Source of the DNA: Aphelocoma coerulescens
Lineage: Eukaryota; Chordata; Aves; Passeriformes; Corvidae
Reading direction: 5' to 3'
DNA: 64,000 nucleotides
Assembly: GCF_041296385.1 (NCBI RefSeq)
Contig: NC_091016.1
Coordinates: 20,435,497 to 20,499,496, forward strand
Part shown: positions 13,301 to 24,300 of the stretch, piece after piece
Layout of the letters: the number at the start of each line of letters is the position of its first letter
Position numbering within the stretch: the first letter of the stretch is position 1
Program-made: the position numbers and the translations under genes
Notes under the pieces: model-generated
What the model was told of the DNA's origin: nothing
Seen by the model: the letters and a program-made list of their open reading frames with translations, nothing else
Database searches by the model: none

Positions 13301-13842
13301 GATTTTGATGCTTCAGGATACAGGGAAAATTAATTGCACACGCTTTGGGAGAAGAGGTTACAAGAAGTCCAACAGATTTGTGAAAGAAAAAAACAAACCC
13401 TAGAACTGACAGAAGGTTTAAGGTCACATCTCTGTATTTTAATCCGTTTTCTTTAAAGCCAATCATGCCACTACAAGGCGTTGGTTTGGGAACAGGAAAG
13501 GCACTTCATGTCGAGTGCAATGACGGGAGACCACAGAAAGCCCTGACTGACACCTGCACCCCGTTCCTCTGTCACTGAGGCTGCTGCAGAGTGACACAGT
13601 TTGCCCCTTGCGAAAAGATCCCGAAAGGATGCGCGTCTCTCTCCCAAGGGGAAAACTCATCGTCCGGGTTCGCTTGAACTCGGAAAGTTTGAAAACTCCA
13701 GCCGCACGTTCCGCACCTCCGCGCGGCGAGCGATGCTCCAAGCCCGCACGGCGGGTGGAAGGGGACCGCAGTCCCCGCAGGCCCCGGTGCCGCCATCCCC
13801 ATCCCGGTCCCGGTCCCTGTCCGAGCGCCCCGCGGTACTTAC

Positions 13843-13997
13843 GCGCGGGCGGGCGCGGGCAGCGCGCCGTGCGGCGGCGGCGGGCAGCGCAGCGCTCCGT
13901 GTGTGCAGGCGCAGCGCAGCGGGCACCGCCCGCCCGCGCCCGCGGACAGCGGCGGCAGCAGCAGCGGCAGCAGCAGCGGCAGCAGCGCGGGCACCAT
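13843..13997 (-). CDS. LHCGR: LHCGR coding exon 1 (luteinizing hormone receptor, signal peptide and N-terminal Cys cluster)
   Basis: This is the first coding exon of the G-protein-coupled receptor for luteinizing hormone on gonadal cells. Read on the minus strand, it gives 51 codons plus two bases. Residues 1-20 are a leucine-rich signal peptide built from PLLL repeats. A leucine-rich-repeat N-cap follows, with cysteines at 25, 29, 31 and 38 (CPLRCAC...GALRC). The start at 13997 has a strong Kozak context (G at -3, G at +4) and puts the signal peptide at the N terminus. The exon ends at a perfect GTAAGT donor (13842-13837) after two bases of codon 52. This is phase 2, the phase known for this receptor family. 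The GALRC pattern fits LHCGR better than FSHR or TSHR, and the downstream exon 2 confirms the family. An in-frame upstream ATG at 14129 would add 44 residues and bury the signal peptide, so I do not favour it. Family knowledge is from memory and no alignment was run. Confidence 0.88.
13948..13991. repeat. GC-rich CAG/CGG-type trinucleotide tract encoding the Leu-rich signal peptide
   Basis: On the plus strand the tract alternates GGCAGCAGCAGC units. On the minus strand it is a roughly threefold 12-bp CTGCTGCTGCCG repeat that encodes the PLLL repeats of the LHCGR signal peptide. It is a coding minisatellite that could change length in frame. Confidence 0.7.
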
Positions 13998-14219
13998 GGC
14001 CGGCCCCGCTCGCCTCCCGCTGCCTCTCGCTCGCCTCTGCCCGCCCGCAGCCCGCGGGACGCGGCCCCGTGCCCCCGCCTCCTCCGCCCGCCCCGGGGCG
14101 GGAGCGCCGCCCGCCGCTGCCGCGGGCATGCTGCGGGGATGCCGCGCTCCGGCCCCCGGGGCTTCCCGGGGAACGTCCTTCCTCGGCGGCTCTAACTAGG
14201 AAAGCTGGCTGCAAAGCCT

Positions 14220-17200
14220 GCAGGTAGCTGGCAGAGGTTTCCTTGGATTTTCAGAAGTTCTGCTCCCCACTGTCCTGCCTAGGAGGGACCGCAAGCGGTG
14301 CTGCCCGTTCCTAGCAGAAAGTTCCCCAGTGCCCCCCGTTCCTAGTGGGGAAGCTGTGAGGAGGTGTGGGCCTGGGAAAAACCCATTTATCTGGCTGTGA
14401 ACGTCTTTGAGAGTTGGTGCCTGAGGGAAAATGTGCCGCATTTCCCTTAACTGGCATTTTGTGGTTACAGCTGCCTCGTTTGGGTACGGAAGTGGTTGGG
14501 ATACATCACAAACGTCACTGTCAAACACTCTCTTACGGGTCCGTGCGCGGTCGCTGTTTCTCTGACGAAGGATTATAATTTGTCTGCTGGGTGATCAGAG
14601 ATGCATTTCTGAGTGCGTGACTTGTTACTTTATGATCAATTATACCCTTTGTATGAAAGAAGAAATCATGTTCTTAGCACTACTTATCTTCACAAAGGCC
14701 CATCCATTTTGTGAAGGACTGTTTTCCACGTAACTATCTGTTGTTGTTATTATTGTTTATTGCTACAACTATAGCTTCAAGAAGCTAGAAGGAAGCTAGT
14801 TAGAAGCTAGTTAGAATTCAGGACCTTATTTATGATGAGTGATGGAGCAAGCCACCAAAAAAGATAATTTTTCCCCAGAGCAGGCTTTGTAAAATAAGTG
14901 TAAGGGTATGGGTCCATCATCCTACCCCTCTCTTCAAGTGTATCCAGGAAAAGTCGGAGTCAAGGAGGGAATGACCCAGTTCAACATGGGATTTGCCTGA
15001 CAAGAGTTCTTCCAACTTTAAAATAATGGGATCAAATAATAAGGCCTTACACATTTCAGGAATAAAATGTGAGACAGGAATGAGACATGAGACGTGTGTG
15101 GTCTGAGGGCATCCCTGTGTTCTCAGCAGGGACTGAGTGGTGGGGAATTGTTAGCAACTGCTAAGAACTCCCCTGGACTGGCCTCAGCATCATGACCTGT
15201 GTCCATCTGGATCAGGAACTGGAACCAAATCTTGCACAGGAGGGTTGGGTGGCAAAGCCCTGTTTGCTGTCCCTTCCAAGAGCCCTACCATCCACTCAGC
15301 CTTCTTCCTTCAGTGTCATCTGCTGCACTTTAGCTGATAGTGATGTTAGCTTTTATCCTGACCTTGCAATGGTTATGAGGTGTGCTCCGTCACTTTATTC
15401 CTCTATGCTTGGCATAACCTTTTATCCAGCACTACAGCAGGGTTATTCTGATGGATGGCCTACCTAATTCCAGCTAGCATGTGCCTTTATATTGATCTCT
15501 CCTCCTCCTCCCCCCACCCCACCTCACCTCCCCATCACCTTTGAAATCAAAGAAAGTGATGGGCTTGTGAAATCAAGGGATCAACTGAACTGTGCCAGCT
15601 GGCAAATGTAGGATGACGTTGTGCCCTTGTGAGGACCTGCAATTTCCTTGAGATCTGTCGGTGTGGCACTGCTGACCCTTTCTTGACACTCAGCTGCCAG
15701 TGTTGAACAGTAGCAGGTTTCTGGGTTCCTACAGCTTGGTTTCCTATGGCAGGAGTAATCAGTGAGGAAAAATCTGTTTGTACTCTTGCACTATTTACAT
15801 GTGCCCATATACATTGATTTGGGGAGGAGACGGTCAGAGGGCAAGAGAGTCCCATCTCCAGGATTCTTCTGCCGAGCCACTCGTTCCCAAGGAGCAGCTT
15901 GGTTCCTGACTGACTGCATGTGCACTTGGTGGGAAGAAGCTGACTCCCTTCTGCTGTGTATAGTTTGCCTGTCCACAAAACTGCCTACACTCCCAAAGTC
16001 AGGCAAAGTAGTGCATCATCATCAAAAAACCCCAAAACACCACAAAATTAAAAAGAAAATTTGTTTGACGAGCCATCCTGGGAAGAGCATGGTGGGCAGC
16101 ATGGCTGAGTGACACCTGCTGTCACTCTTTGCCTGGCAGGTGTCATGGGTTGCCCCCATCATCCACAACATTTGATGGTTTGCAAGATGTCACTGATGCT
16201 CAGGTGCCTTTGAGGATATTTTTAACGAGGGTGTTCGAACAGTGTGTGGTGTTTGAGGACGTGACTACTTCTCTCAGCAGAGTCCCTGCCAGGAGCGGTG
16301 GCACTGCTCTGCCTGTGTCATGCCTGGGAGACAAGGCACCGTGAGTGGCCTCTGTGACCTTCTGGGCTTGCTGAGGGGTGGTGATGGTGAATTGTAGGGA
16401 CAGACTGGCCTCGCTGTGATGTAGCCATTTTGGGCAAAGGTGGTTTTGTGTGCTGCAGCCTTGTGAAAACTGGTTAGCTCAAGCTGGTTTGGGTATGAGC
16501 TGCACTCTCACATTTGGCAGCAATGCTAGCACAGCACAGGCTGCAGGTGCATTGCTCTGTCCTTACCTGCTTCTCTTTTGCCTTCAGCATTTTGACCTCC
16601 ATGTAAAGTACCAGTGGCTGCGAGGTGTTTCATAACTTAGGGCTCACTGAGGGCTGGATTTGTGCTGATGTCAAGACATACCAGATCTCTGAGCCTCCTG
16701 CTGCCCATTCAGCAGATTTGGCAGAGCATCGCGATTAGCTGTGTAATTATAAATCTTACATTTATAACGTGTGTGTCTTTATGCTCATGTGTGTAAGAGC
16801 ATCTATCTTGTGATCAAATGCAAAAGCCATTCAGTAATCTGTAACAATCATACTTAATTGCATTCAGCCCACTGATTTGCATTAAGCCCTCTAATTCACC
16901 TAAGCTGTCAAAGGGAATATTGTACACATAGGGAGAAGAAATTTTACCCCCCTGAAAGTGCACCTATTCCTGAACACTGTGCCCCCATAAGCTGAGAAAT
17001 GTTACCCATACATATCAAAATGTTTTGATGCCAAATTTTTTTAACATACCTAAATTAGAATTGTAAGCAAAAAATTTTATTTCTGATGGAAAGACATGAT
17101 CATTAATCTTGCTGTTTGCACATCTGGTCCTGGGTTAATATCTATCCAAGATGAAGCAGTAATTATCCATAGCATAGACATATACTCACATGTTGTTTAA

Positions 17201-19730
17201 CCTAAATTGACAGATTCAGGATTAACAGCAGTTTATACATGGGGGAGCCTTCTATAGCTCTGTAACCACAACAAAACTACTACAAAGAGTTTTACACCTA
17301 CATTCTTACATGTCTGTATAATCAAAATGAATGGCAATATATGCATTTTACAGTTCCAGGAACCATCTTTATTCTGGCAGTACTTAAGTGGGAGCTTAAG
17401 TTTGATGGGTTAAGTTTGAAGTCACAGGGAATTCAAGATATATCTGATGTTATTCTTCTGCTCAAGTGCTGGCAGAGGCAGGGATTGCTTTACACATGTT
17501 GGAGTGCTCTCCTGAATCCTTGCCTCAAGGCCGCTGTGCAGAAGTGTATGTGAGCCCTTCTGCAGAGAGGATTTGCAGGAGTGATAACAGCTGCCAGAGC
17601 TGCAGCTGTAGGTTGTAGGTTTGTTCTGCACAGGCAAAAAATGCAAAGAGGAAAACCCCCCAGTCCTCGCTCCTTTGGATCTCCCACTGACCTCCAGTGT
17701 GGGGTTGATGGAGCAAGGACTGGCAGATCTGGCTTGGAGGAGCTGGTACAAGGTTGCTCACTCAGGGCTGCAACCTGTCAGCCCGATTTGCTTAGGAGCA
17801 CCCCAGATCTTGCACTCATTGTAGACCCAGTTTAGGCCAGTTATTCTAATTGACTATCTTTCCTTCTCTTTCTCCATTTATTAACCTTAACATGCCTTTT
17901 TACAGTTCCTCAGAGAAGTAATGCCAGTGGAATACTCCTGTGCAGAAAAAATTGCTTCTGAGATACAGAACACAGCTAATTACAGTGCTACAATTAGCTG
18001 AATGCCCTTAACAGAGTCCAAGGGGGGAAATCATAGTGCAGCATCTGCTGTAACATATGCTTTTCTAGTTTCCAGAATATAACAGTGAGCATGTAGGCTG
18101 CCATGGATTGTGCTTTCTGCCTGAAAAGCAGAGCAGCCCACAGATGCTCCAGTATTTCTTCCACCCGGACTCTGTTAGAAATGTCTGATGCTGCGTACAT
18201 CTGTCATGAGGAATTATGCTTTTTTTTTTTTGGCTTTCGTCTCCTCCATGCAGACAGACTTAGAATGGTGCAATGGCAATTCAGATCCCATCGTTCCTGA
18301 GTGCACACTTCATCCTAAGGGCAGGTGTCACACTGAGAGCAGCACAGAGGTAACAGGCAGTATGGCACATCACCGGAGTTTGTGCTCACTGCTTTCTGTG
18401 TGAGGTTGTTTTTTCACTGTGGTATTGGAAAGATGAAGTGCTTTTCTGTGTATTGTTTAGTGAACTAAACCTAAAGTGGCTCATTATTTTCTACCCTATA
18501 GATTAACTTGGCCAGAATAGTTGATATAGCCCTGCTAACATACTGCTCAATGTGCTGAGCTGTGTTAATTACAGTTGAATTAGAGCTGACAATGATTGAG
18601 TCAGCCTTGTCAAGTACTGCTTCAGACTTTTTTATTACATTTTTAACATTTCAGTCTTTTGCTTTAACCAGGCCCAGAACTCCAAAAAGAAACGTGTTTC
18701 TAAAGATGCTGTTAAAAATATGTCACTACAGTCACAAAGCAGCAAGTAGTAAGTTTGGACCACGTCCATCCTCCTGAGTGCTGATTAATAGGAGAGTTTG
18801 TTTACAGAAAGTGTGGCTCTGTTATTTAGCCAATTACTTAATGATCGACTCTTTCTTCCCTGTTTGTCTGGCAGCATTGTGCTATGATTTGTGGCAATTC
18901 CTGACCAAAAAAATACTACATTTTTGAGGAGGGCTTTGGCCAGGGTATGTAAACCAGTGATTTACCTCCAGTAGAGGCCAGAGGAAGGATGCTGAGAGAG
19001 AAAGAAGCCTGTGGCTCCTCTGTAAGCAGTCGGAAAATAATCTGGCTCTGGTCAGGTCTGCACAATTGTTACTGTGCCCCAGGACTTCACTGTGTGTGCT
19101 TTGAGTGCAGTGCCAGAGCTACATGTCAGTTCTTCATGAAGATGATGACAAGATTAGTGCTTGTGTTGTTACAAATTAGAGGACTGTGACCATTTTGTGG
19201 GTGTTCTGCATCCTTATGTGAAGGCTGTGAGTGCACTGGGGTGTTAACCCTGGGCTCTCAGCAGAGGGACCAGCTCTGCAGTGGAGGGTAAATTAGGAGA
19301 GTCAGGGGAGTGGGATTTTTATCACTTGGGCCCTGGAATGAGTTCTCTGACTGACCCATCAGTTAAATAACCTATAACTGTGTGTGAGTGTACACTTGCA
19401 GGTGCTGAGTGAGGCCAGTGGGGCTCCTTGTCTGCACCAGGCTCTGAGTGCCTGAGAGGGGCCCTGAACGGAAAAGGCAGGCCGTGAATTTGTACAGGTA
19501 CAGTTACACAGCAAAGCCTAAAGGCTGGGTAAGCTTTGAAGTAGGATGAGTTGTAAGCTTTATTCACTAGATGACAAACCCCCTGGTCTTTGATCCAGTA
19601 ATCCGTGTGTCATTTGGATGATAAATCAATAATTAAGTACAGTGTAGTCTTTCTGTCCCTCTTCCAAAGACTTTCTTTCACCTTCTTATTTATTTTTTGT
19701 CTGTTATCTCAAAATGTCAAAAGAGGGTGG
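14220..19730. other. Intergenic DNA upstream of LHCGR, no gene recognised
   Basis: GC content drops immediately after the CpG island. The proximal part has a CRE-like TGACGTT on the minus strand at 14512-14518, about 515 bp upstream of the ATG. A perfect CAAGGTCA (the core of an NR5A1/SF-1 site) lies on the minus strand at 15359-15366. A C-rich pyrimidine patch lies at 15495-15540. The ORFs here are short and carry no recognisable domain. Confidence 0.6.
16107..16127. repeat. Perfect 8-bp inverted repeat with 5-nt loop
   Basis: GAGTGACA and TGTCACTC flank CCTGC. A small hairpin is possible, but chance occurrence in 64 kb is also likely. Confidence 0.5.
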
Positions 19731-19734
19731 TACA

Positions 19735-19776
19735 GCCATTTGCAATGAGGTCTGAGCCATTCACAATGAGGTCTGA
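19735..19776. repeat. 21-bp tandem duplication
   Basis: Two adjacent 21-bp copies begin GCCATT and end AATGAGGTCTGA, with two differences near the middle. Confidence 0.85.
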
Positions 19777-20009
19777 GCCTGATTCCTCTGTCACTTTTAG
19801 CATGTATTATGCACTGATTTAAAGACTATTTTAAAATAAATTAAAGCCATCGTGAGAAATGAAGGGAGCCCTGCTCTTCTGGGCTGTGTTTGATGCTTCC
19901 CTCTTTGAATTCAGGAAGAAGGCATTATTAAAGACATAAAAGCTGTCTCTGTATCAGGAGCTTAAAACACTCCAAGGGAAACAAAATCTGTTGTGCTTAG
20001 CTGCTGTAA

Positions 20010-20085
20010 TTTAAGAGCCAAATTCTGCTCATGTTTGTAATGGCATAAATTTGAATTTGATTGAACTCTGGATTAACATTGCTGC
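20010..20085. repeat. Ancient amniote interspersed-repeat remnant
   Basis: 'gagccaaattctgctca', then 'gtaatggcataaat', then 'gaactctggatt' follow the order of a familiar reptile/bird repeat: 'GGCCAGATTCTGCTC', 'ACTGGTGTAAAT', 'GTTACTCTGGATT'. It is diverged. The family is possibly an L3/CR1- or SINE-derived end. Confidence 0.45.
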
Positions 20086-21365
20086 AAATGAGACCAAAAT
20101 GTGACTTCCAAAGTTCATGAGGTCAGAAGCAGTTTTGCACCCAGCCTTGTTAATTTTACATATGTGTTTGCTCTGTGCTGTGGGATGCCACCCTGGACAA
20201 AAATTCCTGTGGCACATCTGATCTCTTTTTAATGGTCCTAGTCAGAATGGGTATTTTTTATTCTATTAGTAGATGTGGCTAGATTGGTAAAATTCCACTG
20301 AGTTTCTACACTTTGCCATTCCCATGATATTAGGATAAGAGGGAAAAAAGAAAATGGCATTCTGCCTAGATCCTGAGATTTTGGTTCAAGTATTTCATGG
20401 ACTTTAGGTTCAAAAGGGCTGCAATTAAACTGAGTTTCAATTGTTATGTAAGGCAGGCCAGCTCGTGTGATTCTGACAGTGCAGAGATGGATAGGGGACA
20501 CTCTTAAAAGACTGCAGTAATTTCAATTATTAAATATTGGCTTAATAGTTAGTACAAGTTCGTTAGATGAAAACAATAGCTCACAAACTGTTGATTAAAA
20601 AACAGAACTGCCCATACGATAATGATTAAATAAATGCTATTTTTTGGGTAAATATCTTGAAATGGTTTGGAAAGCAGTTAATACTCCTGTTTTTCCTGGG
20701 AGTTCATTAAAGTAGAAGTTCTTGAGTTAGAAAAATATATGTAGACTTAGCAGGGAAAATAATTCCAAGTCTTGGTGTTAATTTCAAAAAGTAGTAATGT
20801 GTGTTATCCATCTTCAGCTTGTTTACTTTCTTACCTCTTCCACTGACATCCAAGAGGGTGGTTACATTATTTCAAGGTCAATATCTCCAAGGGTGATCCT
20901 CTCCAAGGGTGCAGGACATTGAGTAATTTGCCATCAGTCAGAAAATGCATTAATAATGATAAAGCATGTAGGAATGATTTCTGCTTGCCCTTATATGACT
21001 TCCAAAGTATACAGCTCTTTTTTCCCCAACTGAATGTCAAATTAATGGAGTCTGTCAGCTGTTTAGGTAAAGAGCGAGAGCAGGCATTACGTTTTTGGAG
21101 GAGATGTGTGCGTGCTGCATTGTCAGGCCAAAATCCAGAAATATTAATGTTTTCAACTATCTTGACAACCAGATTATCTCCCTGAATATACAGTGCCTAG
21201 TACCCCTAAAGAAAGACTGTTTTGTAAAACCTTTTAATGATTACTGGCAGAAATTCAAGAAAAATGAAAGACATTTTGATTTATACCAACACAAAGTGAG
21301 ATTGAAATCAAGATCTAAATGATAGGCACTTTTGGTTTACTTGTGATTTACCTCATATGCCTCTT

Positions 21366-21398
21366 GATTTATTTATTTATTTATTTTTTTATTTTCAG
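21366..21398. repeat. TTTA-type simple repeat
   Basis: There are about five ATTT units followed by a T-rich stretch ending TTTTCAG. It resembles a splice acceptor on the plus strand, but no exon is supported. Confidence 0.75.
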
Positions 21399-21399
21399 T

Positions 21400-24300
21400 A
21401 GTGCTTCACTGAGGTGGATGAGGAGTTAGTGTAATGCTTGGGAACAACCCCAGGAGATGACTGACCCCAATTCCTTAATTTCTTACCTGGGCTTAGCTGT
21501 ACTGTTTTTGCAGAAGTCAGTAGTATAACCTGTGGTTGAGGAGCTGGGGCTGGTACCAAAATTCTCTGCCTACATATTACCTATCCAAACACTGCAGCAG
21601 CAGCACCCATCTCCAAAGTTTTGTCTCTAAGCTTCTTGTAAAACTCATGGAAGGAATGAGACCCCTCCAAAAAAGCGATCCCAAGTCATGCAAACTGCGT
21701 AAAGAGCCATCCAGAGTAAGCCAGGGAGCTCTGGGCAGAGGCAGGTGTATGAAGCCTAGCTCACTCTAGAGCCAGGTTCCTGGAGGCAAACAGCTGCATC
21801 CATTCAGGATCCAGAGCTGCAAAGCACTCCACCTAGCATTTAGGAGGAGGAAATCCTTGTAAACTCATCCTTGTCTTTTAAAAAGCTTCCACAAAGGGAA
21901 GAAATGCTTCTGCCTGTAAGGGGAAGGGAGCCTGTGTTTGGTGCCTTTCCTGCTCAAAAGGGACTTGTGCTTGTGCCTCCCACCTTCCAGATGACTGGTG
22001 CAGCTCTTGGCTGGGGCTTGAGCATGTGTAAGCTGCTGCCTGGAGTAAAGGAAGGTAAGAGGTCGTTTTTCTTATGTTTTTTAGTTTTGCTAGAACTTTT
22101 GTCTCGCTCCTATTTTTTTCTGATTCAGATTAGCTGGGAGGTCTTTGCTGCTGTGGCTTTATTGCCTTTATTATGTGTTATTGCTAATGTCCTTCTGAGA
22201 TGTGTGCTCTACCAGTTGTCTCTGGAGCACTTCTCTACTTGTTTTCCCATCAGGACACACTCTTGTTCTCCCACTGAGCTTAGCCTACTGTGGATGAAAG
22301 GAAGTGTTTTGTCAGGCTCAGCAGGGCCAGTCTTGTTTGAATACCAGCCAAAGGGACTAAAAGCAAGTTCTCAGGTGGTGGCTCACATCACCAAAGCCCC
22401 ATGCAGTGGGAAGGGCCACAGATGGCATCTTAGTGCAGTGTTTCTGATTATTTATTTGTTTGGATTTGGAGTCATACTTTTATATATTAATTTGGGATGT
22501 CCCACTGCCCTTCTTGAGCTGTGTTCTCCCATGTACAACCTCTCAGCCGCGCATTCCCTGACGTGCTTCAGATCCCATCCCTTGGCCTCCTCTGGGGTGC
22601 AGGAGCTTCCTGTTCCCTCCAAAGACATCTGGGCCAGCAAAGCAAGCCTTGGCACTCTTCAGCTATCTCCAGTCCCATCGCTCCTGCCCTGGCTCTGCCA
22701 GCCCAAGGTGCCCAGAGGAGCAGGTCCCTGAGGCCCGTGGGGCTCTCGCTGTACGTTCACTGCCTGGCCAGCAGGCACTGCTACCCTGAGACTCTGCCCT
22801 GTAGGGGACTTGATTTTTCCTCCCTATTTCCAGCTCCCACACAGCATCCTTTCCTACTCCTTTCAGTGCTAGTTTGCCCTGCTCACACTCTCCTACCTCC
22901 CCAGGCCAGCCCAGGAAGCCAAAGGCATTGCCAGCTGTAGGGCTGGTGCTGCCCTGCCGTGCCTCTTGCTGGCTCCCCTGGGCACAGATGAAGCCTGTGT
23001 GTGAAGGGGGGCTGGAAAGAGCTCTGGCTTAGGCAGCTAGCAGTTGCTGCATGCCCAGATCCCACAGCAAGCACCCTTTGGCTCAACTCTCCTGTCTCCA
23101 CCTCATTCCTTTTGGCTCAGGGTAAGTGTGGGATTGTGTGCATGGCTGCCAGAGGAGAGTGTTTTCCAGATGAAATGAAGCAGAAGGACATGGATGGGAT
23201 AAATATCAGAAAGATATTTTGTGGAGCTTCCCCTACTTTTCTTTTTCTCTTCTTTCTCAGTGTGCTATCTTCCTTTCCCAAGGGCAGGCTGGCCACATGA
23301 TCCTAATGTTTCTTTGCTGTCATGAGGGCGCTCGTTGGTGTAGCTGCTCAGAATGGGGCCAGGTTGTATCAGTGTGGGATGTCAGTTGCTTTAAGCCTCC
23401 ACTTCAGCTGCTTTGGGTTCAAATAAATAGGAACAGGGTGCACTTCTTGTGAGTTGATATGTAATTGATGCAGCTCCACAGATGAAATTTGTTCAGCACA
23501 TCTCTTGGTTGTGAAAAATGTAGAGGTCAAGATAGTCCCTTTTCACACCTTTCCTCATTACTTTTTATGTGTGTCTTGTTTAGATGGGCAACAGGGAAAC
23601 CTAAAAAAGAAAATCAAATATTCTCTTTAAAAAAAAGTTTTGTTGCTTTGATCTTTATTAAATAAATATATGATTGATTACCAAAACCTAAAAGATGGAG
23701 GGAGTATCAACACTCCTTATGTATCCATGAAACCTTTGTACATATTTGTATTCTGCTAAAGGGAGTAAGGGGCTCAGGATGAAAATAAAAGCCAACATTT
23801 TGATTTGTGATGAATAAAAACTAAAGGGGATTTTTAATTCTATAATTTTTAAATTTGTGAGCATGTGTGAAGAGTGAAGTACTGTAACAATAAGAAGTTT
23901 TTTGCTGTTTTAAAATTTGTCCCTGATGTCTGGGATGCTTGTCAGTTATTGAAATTGCATGGGTGTGAGCAATCTCATGAAAAGTGAGTTGAGCACACTC
24001 ATAGGCTGGTTAGTTGCATGCATTAATCCCACTGAGTGTAGGGGATGAATGGTGTAGGTACAGCTACCTGTGGATCCATGGAGTAACAGCTCCTGTCCTG
24101 CAAAGGTCTGCTAAAGAAGTAAATACTTGCTGAAGCTGCCATGGGAGACAGGTGTATATCCCATCTTCCATCTTCCCACATGAAGCAGTCAGACCCAACT
24201 TTTATAACCCAGTCCATTTGTCTACGTTCAGCTGCTCCAAGTTCTTGTAGCTGTGGCAGGGTGGAATTTGTCCCAGGGTGTAGTCGTACATCAGGCTTTA

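Larger units (their letters stand above)
6147..13842 (-). other. LHCGR: LHCGR intron 1 (7,696 bp)
   Basis: The intron starts with GTAAGT at 13842 and ends with a pyrimidine-rich CAG at 6147, reading on the minus strand. It contains a MIR fragment near 7.2 kb, a CR1 3' tail at 7.8 kb, an internally deleted CR1 at 7.9-9.6 kb and an AAT/AAC microsatellite at 10.3 kb. About 10.4-13.5 kb is unique-looking AT-rich DNA. It includes a purine-rich plus strand near 11.7-11.9 kb but nothing I can assign. Unspliced read-through of exon 1 would stop at once, because the donor itself contains TAA in frame. Confidence 0.85.
13600..14220 (-). promoter_or_regulatory. LHCGR: CpG island and probable LHCGR promoter / 5' UTR
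   Basis: This is the only dense CpG island in the window. It spans exon 1 and roughly 220 bp upstream of the ATG, then falls off sharply. GC boxes (CCGCCC or CCCGCCCC type) occur at 14041-14046, 14084-14094 and, on the opposite strand, 14095-14102. No TATA box sits at a sensible distance upstream of the ATG. This agrees with the TATA-less, Sp1-driven LHCGR promoters described in mammals. The transcription start cannot be placed from sequence alone. ATGs at 14129 (in frame) and 14214 (another frame, overlapping the receptor start) would matter if transcription begins upstream of them. Confidence 0.75.

Noticed and set aside
13843..13997. Exon 1 as FSHR, TSHR, or an LGR4-6/RXFP receptor
   Set aside because: The GALRC Cys pattern, the 155-bp coding length and the LPVKVIPSHAF exon 2 fit LHCGR best. 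The others have different N-terminal sequences.
13601..14227. Overlapping plus-strand ORFs of 208 and 195 codons and a 185-codon minus-strand ORF in the CpG island
   Set aside because: They are Ala/Arg/Pro/Gly-rich translations of GC-rich DNA, where stops are rare. The real coding segment there is LHCGR exon 1.
21366..21398. Plus-strand splice acceptor TTTTCAG after a T-rich repeat
   Set aside because: It is explained by the TTTA repeat, and no coding exon follows.
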